Of a DNA stretch of 64,000 nucleotides, positions 57,565 to 64,000 are shown piece after piece; the stretch's first letter is position 1; each line of letters opens with the position of its first letter. The position numbers and the translations under genes were made by a program. The notes under the pieces are model-generated. The model was not told where the DNA came from, made no database searches, and saw only the letters and a list, made by a program, of their open reading frames with translations. The stretch is from Sipunculus nudus (Eukaryota > Annelida > Sipuncula > Golfingiida > Sipunculidae): contig CM049319.1 of assembly GCA_026874595.1 (NCBI GenBank), forward strand, positions 14,411,601-14,475,600, given 5' to 3'.

Positions 57565-58890
57565 CCTGATGTAAAATCATTGACTGTGATACATTTTAGT
57601 TCCAAATGAATTTTTATGGTGGAACGTTTATTTACGTTGCGACCAGATCACTTGTTTTGTAACTGTACATGATGCAAATAAACGAAAAATATTTGATCAC
57701 AGACTTTGTGTTTCTTCATCAGTTCCTTACTGTGAAAGTTTTTCGGGACTCCCCCTTCGCCAAAGAAGTCTTATGGAGGTAATCTTTGTGCTTTTGTAAT
57801 AAGATATCACATCTGCCCGTAAGCATTCGTCCCTAGGGCACTAGGTTCTTCCAGCGGGGGATCCGATAAGCAGGGTAGAAAGCCGAGAGGAAGGCAGTTG
57901 GGGTACAGGCCAGTGAAGGAGACGGAAAGAGTTCAGCAACGGCAAAGCTAGTAGCCAGCAACCCTCAGTTTCTATCCAAATTCGCTTCCTTGGGACTGGC
58001 AGTATACCGATCTTTGGCATAGTAAAACAATTTGGACAGTGTTTTTTGTGTTTTAGTCGGGGTAACTCAGCTGTCAAATTTGCTCTCGCTGTGCCGCAAC
58101 CCTTGGAACATGTACTGCCGTGTCGTGGATCATGTAACTTAATTTACGGCTCTCAGACCGACTCATTTCAACAAAGCTGGTACTGAGTTACATTTGTCGG
58201 TATATGGAATCACATTTTATATTATGTATTTTAGTTGTGAACATAAGCCTAAATACTTTAACCTTGGCAAAATAATCCTAACTGATGCGCCGACACTGGT
58301 GAGCTGAAACTGAATTTCTTTTGTATAGAATATTTGAGAGAGCAATTTCCAATCAGTATATGCTATAGCATGTCATATACTGAATTATCCCGGCGTTTAA
58401 ATAAAAAGGCACTTTGTTAACTTTGTTAGAAAATTTTGTTATTATGCATATTCATACAACCGGATTTTTTTTTCAATTGTCGTCATATGGTTTTCAGATT
58501 GTTGTTGACGAGATAAATAGATCAAGATGTACATAAAGCTTGCAGATAGCTTAATCCTTGGCGTAATGTTTCATCCAACAAGATATCTATCTTTCTATCT
58601 ATCTATCTATATATATATATTCTCATCAGTAACCGACCAGTCCTTGAACACAGGCCGTTTAGAGGGTATACCCCTCTCTGGATTTGTTAGATCACTAGGG
58701 TAATAGAAATGCACTAAGTCCTTAACTTTTAATTCAATTGTTTGTAAAAGCCTTCTTCCTCTGTTCGGCTGTAATGCGCATGCGGCGTAGTCAGTAAATG
58801 GTTTGGTAAATCAAGAGTCTTGTGTGGTCACTTTTTAGAATCTTCGAATGTGCAAAATGACAATACAGATTTACATGAAGAGTTTAAACC
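57562..58890. other. Intergenic between PIFO and the decarboxylase gene
   Basis: 57700-58180 is less AT-rich but has no recognisable frame. An (ATCT)n(AT)n microsatellite lies at 58584-58620. A minus-strand ATTAAA at 58728-58733 may serve the decarboxylase gene. Confidence 0.45.
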
Positions 58891-59070
58891 CTAAAGGTCA
58901 TGTCCCAATCGATCTATTTCATCAATCACGAAATCCATGTCTTCATGAGTGACGGCCGGATTTTTAATGACCAGTCGGAAAAAGTTGACCCAGTTTCTAG
59001 ATCGGATGGGTTGGAAGCCAATCATCAGGGACCCTTTCATAACCATGCGGCGTTTTATCTCGGGAGCGAT
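58891..59070 (-). CDS. Decarboxylase terminal exon
   Basis: 59 residues plus TAG: IAPEIKRRMVMKGSLMIGFQ, NWVNFFRLVIKNPAV and HEDMDFVIDEIDRLGHDL. NFFR and the RLGxDL end are conserved in CSAD, GADL1 and GAD. The SRNW loop is one residue longer than in the vertebrate relatives. Confidence 0.94.
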   Translation of the reverse strand: MAPEIKRRMVMKGSLMIGFQPIRSRNWVNFFRLVIKNPAVTHEDMDFVIDEIDRLGHDL

Positions 59071-61290
59071 CTATGGAAGAAATATGCAGGGTAAATAAAT
59101 TTATAAAAAAAAAAATATACATCATTTATACACAAAAATAGATTATTCCTTGGAAAACAAAGCGAACTTTTCAGAAGGTTTCATCTAGTTTTATAAGTAC
59201 ATGTAAATAATATAAATAAAAAATATAACAATAAAATTATCAAAACATTTATCTGTCTCAATATTTATCTGGATACATTTTGGTGACGCCCAATAGTAGT
59301 ATCAAGTGAAATGAAGAGTGACCAAGATAAAAAACACACAGGGGAATCCTACCGTATGAAGATCTTTTTGCCACTCGGGCGTTTCCGGCTTTCCTCGGAG
59401 TCTCTTCGGTATATACCAGAAACAAATGTTGGCATAGTCAAACTGAAATCATAAATTAACAGCTAGAGTAATTAACCACAGCAGTGGCAGTCTCCGCGTA
59501 TTTCACGGGCAGGTACTGAAGTCTCTACTGGGGCTGTAACATGACATCCGTTTACTGATACAACGCAATATAAATATTGGTATCATAATATGCTTATGTA
59601 TCGGTATGTTGATGATATTTTTGCAAGCAAAGGAAAAAAAACATCAAACATTTAATACCAATAGTCTCTCAATTCCATATGAGACATCTGCATGTAACCC
59701 GTAACGATTTACCGGTGCGTTGATATACCGTGATACAAAGTAAAATCTCGTATCGGGATCATCAAATATCTATGCATCGCTATGTTGGCGTTATATACTG
59801 TGGTTGGCTTCTTATTCGCGGGGTTGAATTGTCGCGATTTCCAATTCTTCAGTGTTTCACGAGGGCTTAATTTCGCGATCTTGCCCTACATTAACTTGCA
59901 CAATTACATAACCATTATTATACAAATAACCAAGCATGCATGCAAAATTAAAAATTTATTACGGGGACCTAAGGAAACACAGAGTAAGTGGAAAATATTC
60001 TTCAATGGTAGTAAATATACTATAATTCGAAATTATCACATTTTCAGTCTTTGATTTACGGCTAACATGAAAATTTATTAATATTGCAGTATCAGTCATA
60101 TATTACTATAGCAAAAATGGCTGTTCACCTGTTTAGAAGAGGAGTCACATTCACGAAGGTTTTAATTTCGCGATAATTTTCCATTCGCGAACATCGGGAA
60201 CTCGAAACATTCGTGAACAAAAAGCCAACGACAGTGGTATACTGTACGTCACAGTTAAACCATAATAGCATGCTTTCGTACCTAAAGGTCTGGTAAACAT
60301 GAAATCTCTAAAAAAGCATCATTAATTCCGCATTCCACATACCGTGAATATGGAAACTCGGTTTAACATTGCTTTATGTTCATAAGAGAGTCACGTGACT
60401 ATACCTCAGGTAAACAGAGTCTAAAGCCTTCCCGATGACGCAGCTGTTCCGTGATATACCTTGCATTGTCCATGGCTGTGTCGACCACGTGACTCATACC
60501 AAGGTCACCACGTGATTTCCATAGCAACCAGAGTTTTAAAGCATCCCCTTTGCGTCCACACTGGATGGTTTTATCTCCTGGTTAATGGAATATAATAATT
60601 TTACAAGACTGTATAATAAGAGACATTTTTAGACATGTCCTCACATGTATGGTTTTATAGTTAACGGAAACATTAATTGGTTTATCAAATGTAATTATGG
60701 TTTGCTATGGGTATGTGGTTTAATGTTATAGTATTTTCTAGATATCTCAATACAAATTTATAATACATTTTATATAACACTAGGCGATATGTTAACAGTA
60801 TATTGATTTAATCATAAAATTTTCAGAAGTAAAAGTAAATATGTAAAATCGGAAAATCTAGCCAAATAATGGTTTTTGTTCGAAGAATTAATTGCGAGTG
60901 GCATTCATAATTGTAAAGGCTTAAAGATAAATAATGACAAAAGTTTTTTTCGAGTGACCCTTTGCCAGATTTCTTTCCATGGTGTTTTCTATTCTGTGGT
61001 TCTTGTGCAACCATTTATGACGTTCTAGTTATATGTAAAACATCTTACATTTGAAAAGCTCGCTCTTGTCAATAAAATGCATTTTATTGTGGAAAGCAAC
61101 AATCAGTATGTAGTTCAGATAATACTGACCTATGTCATAGTTGGTGTCGTAGTATTTGTCGTTTTGGAACAAATATTCTGCTTTGGATGAGAAGGTTCTC
61201 GTCAACAAGTCCTTGTGTTTGACAAATAGCGCCCCACATTGTAGGGAAGCCCCCAGCATCTTGTGAAAATCCCACAGCAGAGAGTCACTC
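58891..61290 (-). CDS. PLP-dependent decarboxylase, CSAD/GADL1 type (last four exons)
   Basis: Exons 61290-61130, 60577-60405, 59442-59353 and 59070-58891 join into one frame of 200 residues ending in TAG. They match the C-terminal 40% of group II decarboxylases, closest by eye to GADL1 and CSAD, which decarboxylate aspartate or cysteine sulfinate to beta-alanine or hypotaurine. Blocks are the PLP lysine in WDFHKML, LQCGALFV, AEYLFQNDKYYD, DKTIQCGRKGDALKLWLLWK, REGF, YANICFWYIP, MVMKGSLMIGFQP and EDMDFVIDEIDRLG. The residues before the lysine are unusual: WDFHK instead of the family's WNPHK. The N-terminal exons are not found before the window end. GAD itself is less likely because of the LRGK and KGSLMIG blocks. 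Confidence 0.9.
59353..59442 (-). CDS. Decarboxylase exon
   Basis: Thirty codons: FDYANICFWYIPKRLRGKPE then TPEWQKDLHT. N(V/I)CFW(F/Y)(V/I)P is a family signature. Acceptor ATTTCAG, donor GTAGGA. Confidence 0.94.
59443..60404. other. Decarboxylase intron containing a MITE
   Basis: Apart from the element at 59797-60235, no feature is recognised. Confidence 0.5.
59797..60235. mobile_element. MITE with ACTGT.GTTGGCTT ends
   Basis: ACTGTGGTTGGCTTCTTATTCGCG at the left is mirrored by the reverse complement ACTGTCGTTGGCTTTTTGTTCACG at the right (4 mismatches in 24). The subterminal parts repeat TTCGCGA-type motifs. About 440 bp, no coding capacity. Confidence 0.7.
60405..60577 (-). CDS. Decarboxylase exon
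   Basis: Completes a split Gly and encodes DKTIQCGRKGDALKLWLLWK, SRGDLGMSHVVDTAM, ARYITEQLRHREGF and RLCLPE. QCGR and LKLW are hallmarks of the family. Donor GTATAG. Confidence 0.94.
60578..61129. other. Decarboxylase intron, nothing recognised
   Basis: AT-rich; the minus-strand frames here are short and unsupported. Confidence 0.5.
61130..61290 (-). CDS. Decarboxylase exon with the PLP lysine
   Basis: Encodes SDSLLWDFHKMLGASLQCGA, LFVKHKDLL, FSSKAEYLFQNDKYYDTNYD and I plus a split codon. The lysine of HKML forms the Schiff base with PLP. Acceptor CATCTAG, donor GTCAGT. Confidence 0.93.
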
Positions 61291-61626
61291 CTAGATGTAT
61301 AGGAATAAAAGTGTAAAGTTATCATTCAAGGGTATTAAAAGTTGTAATTCAAATTTTAAGGACTTTTTTGACCAAATTTGTTCAAACTTTCCATGGTGAC
61401 CAGGAAGTATGTCTGGCAGACATATCAATTTTAAATGTTTAAATTCAGATGTTTGAGTACAGAGTTAAATTACAGGAGTGCCAGTGGCCGGTCTCAAAAT
61501 CTTGAACTTCCATATAAAGCTATCAATGATGAATAATCATGGAAAATATCAAGGCACCCTATGCTTAGATTATTGAGAAATTTGTCATTTTTTATCATTT
61601 TTTATTCAAAATGGAGTAGGTGAAAC

Positions 61627-61850
61627 AAGAGCACCGCAAATGGTGCATAATACGCCCGCGGCATATCTTGTGAACTCTGACCTCATTAAACATGGGTGAA
61701 TTTTGCCGAAATTGTAATCCATATAATCTGTATCGGACGAGATAATCTGTTTGTAAGTAAATCCATGAAAGCCCCGGTAAGTTATCGCGGCGACGCTGAA
61801 CGTTAACCGAGGCACGTACAGAGGGACGGACGAACCCTGGGTATAACATA
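61627..61850 (-). mobile_element. Family B element, inverted copy
   Basis: Reverse complement of the 14560 element's ends: AGAGCACCGCAAATGGTGCATAATACGCC at one side and CGTTAACCG..GGACGGACGAACC at the other, enclosing one unit. In the intron upstream of the visible decarboxylase exons. Confidence 0.6.
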
Positions 61851-61861
61851 TTACGTTATAA

Positions 61862-63400
61862 AACAAGTGATCCATTGGTCATGATGCTCAGATGAATTTG
61901 ACATGTATACAGGTGATGCATGTTTTTATAATTGATGTTATGATCTGGTCAAATATATTTGTTAAGGAACCTTGAACATTGGGTAGAATGATTTCCAGAG
62001 TGCACAAAATCATGTTCTATGCCCATAATCTTTAGAAAATAGGTAACAGCAAGAAGATTTTAGAAGGAACTCATCAGATGCCAAGTTAGAAGTTTCTACG
62101 TCAAACTGCTGTGACTTTTAGGGTACTCAAATCATGTATTTCACACAGTTCACAGAATATAGGTCACAATGACCTTATTTTGGATGTCAAAGGAGACATT
62201 ACAATGACCTCCCTTCATATTCAGAATGATATTTCATTTCTAGAGCCAATACTTAAGGTTTTATGACCCCTTTCTGGGTGCTCAAAATTAGGTTTTCTGC
62301 TTATAGCTCAAATAATACAGGTCACATTGACCTAATTTCAGGATTTCAAAGCAATTGCAAAGGACCTTCCCGGATGTCATATTTGAAGGTCTAGGGCCAA
62401 CATTACAGTTTGGTGCCTTGCCTGACTGTCTGGGTGCTAATATTCATATTTTTGGCCATCTGCTTGCAGAATATAGGTCACCATGACCTACCTTCAGGTG
62501 TCAAAGGAGATTTAGCTAGAAACTCCTTAGATGTTGTGTTCTAAGATTCAAGGCCTGACAGTTCCAAGTCTTGCCCTGTCTGACTGTCAGGTTGTTAAAA
62601 ATCATGTTTTTGGCCAGTCGCTCGCAGAATATAGGTCATCATGACCTGATATTAGGTTTCCAAGAAAATTTGCCCAAGACTTCCCTGGGTATTACATAAG
62701 AAGATTTTAGGGCTAACGGGTTCAATTTGTGCACATCTGACTTCCAGGGTGCTCAAATCAGGTTTTTTTCTATAGCTCACTAAATATAGGTTACAGTGAC
62801 CGAATTTTATATTTCCAAGGACATTTACCAAGGACTTCCCTGATACATCAGAAGATCCTAGACAAAATGGATACCAGTTGTGCTCATTCTGACTGTCTGG
62901 GTGCTCAAAATCAGGTTTTCGGCAAAAAGCTCGCAGAATATAAGTCACCATGACCTAGTTTCAGGTTTATGAGGAGTTTTTGCCAAAGACCTCCCTGGAT
63001 GTACAGTTGAAGTTTCCAGGTCTAATGGTTAAAATTTAAGACTATCTGACTTTCAGGGTGCTCAATTCATATTTTTTTCCTTTAGCTCACAGAATATAGG
63101 TCACGGTGGCCTAATTTCATGTTTCCAGGGACATTTATCCAGGACCTTCCTGAATGTCACATTAGAAGATTCTACACCAAATGGATACAACGTGTGCCTT
63201 GTGTGTCTCTCTGGGTGCTCAAAATTATGTTTTCGGCAAGTATCTCGCAGAAAATAGGTCACCATGACATCATTTCGGGTTACTGAGGAGAATTGTCCAG
63301 GACCTTCCTGGATGTACAATTAAAAGTTTCAAGGTCTAATGGTTACGGTTTGTGCCCTGTTATCGTCCACACTGCTTCATTTCAAGGCCTCAAAAATAAA
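61862..63400 (-). mobile_element. Family A-related element with eight ~157-bp units
   Basis: The end ACAAGTGATCCATTGGTCATGATGCTCAGATGA is the reverse complement of a family A-type 3' end. Eight units follow at about 157-bp spacing, each with GCTCGCAGAATATAGGTCACCATGACCT-like and GACTGTCTGGGTGCTCAAAAT-like runs. Minus-strand frames across it are incidental. Confidence 0.65.
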
Positions 63401-64000
63401 GAAAAACATGCGTAAAAATATTTAAAAAAAAACGGTCGCGCTCAAAACATAATCGTAAATGTGATTTGTACAAAACTTTGTCGATACCTTGAGAGTACTA
63501 CTCTGACAAGTTTATTAACTTTTGTGGTCAATCTGTTAATATTAATAAAGGTCATTTGCATAATTATGTAAATCAGCCATATGTAAATTTGTCAATTTTA
63601 TCAAATTCTCAAGTCTATCCATCACATGTTTGAACAAGTAGCACTTTTTAAATGATGACATGATTCTAATGAATACTAATGAACATCTTTTGCCTATTTA
63701 TAACTAATTTGCATGTTTATGCCTGTTTTGCATATTAATTACCTTCCTACATGTATTCCTTGCCACTTTGATAAGTTAAGTTCTGCTGGGCGGATCAGGC
63801 TATAACTTCATATGTGTACTTACAAAGTATCAGGTAACACCTGATTAGATTTTGAGAGTCGTCTCAACAGTTCAATTATGCTAATCAGCTTAACGAGCAG
63901 TTTTCTTTGCGCTTGCCCTCATAAAATAACCGTAAATGTGATCATACTTTCAGGTACGGTAAATAGGGTGGCGCCCCCTGCCCACTCCCCTGCATCTCAC
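63401..64000. other. Window end, nothing recognised
   Basis: AT-rich sequence in the decarboxylase intron. No upstream exon of that gene is found before the window ends. Confidence 0.45.

Noticed and set aside
57841-58077. 78-residue minus-strand frame in a less AT-rich patch
   Set aside because: No known motif, and no splice sites link it to the decarboxylase gene.
62652-63319. Minus-strand frames of 99 and 72 residues
   Set aside because: They fall in the ~157-bp tandem units and change frame from unit to unit.

Overview
This is AT-rich, intron-bearing animal DNA. Canonical GT/AG introns of 0.2-13 kb, metazoan gene families (GPI-anchor synthesis, a cilium-associated protein, an animal-type PLP decarboxylase) and many tandem-repeat-bearing elements point to a marine invertebrate. 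A bivalve-like mollusc is my best guess, but the species cannot be read from the sequence.

Layout. (1) 1-22,185, + strand: the last six exons of PIGA, catalytic subunit of the first GPI-anchor enzyme; its N-terminal half lies before the window. Its first visible intron (over 11.4 kb) holds repeats and, on the minus strand, a compact intronless gene (1320-1667) with TATA box, two CCAAT boxes and a full-consensus histone 3' stem-loop, although its 115-aa product is not a recognisable histone. (2) 22,186-25,773: intergenic; a mariner fragment and tandem repeats. (3) 33,414-25,774, minus strand: a complete ten-exon gene for a 373-aa zinc-dependent medium-chain alcohol dehydrogenase. (4) 33.5-37.4 kb: a decayed non-LTR retrotransposon, then the PIFO promoter with ciliary-type RFX and FOX motifs. 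(5) 37,490-55,465, + strand: protein pitchfork (PIFO/CIMAP3), 194 aa in six exons, the first a 7-nt coding piece followed by a 13-kb intron packed with nested repeats. (6) 55.5-58.9 kb: intergenic. (7) 61,290-58,891, minus strand: the last four exons of a CSAD/GADL1-type decarboxylase; its 5' exons lie beyond the window.

PIGA and the dehydrogenase converge, the dehydrogenase and PIFO diverge, and PIFO and the decarboxylase converge. Nothing suggests the genes share a pathway.

Repeats fill most of the rest. Several families carry short hairpin ends and internal tandem units (family A has inverted termini GCTCAGCTGACTG/CAGTCAGCTGAGC). There is a pogo-like element with its empty site preserved in a duplicate within the window, LINE 3' ends, foldback elements and microsatellites. 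Two patterns stand out: a 12-bp palindrome GGTGGCGCCACC shared by families A and C, and nuclear-receptor-type AGGTCA sites in different arrangements in three other families.
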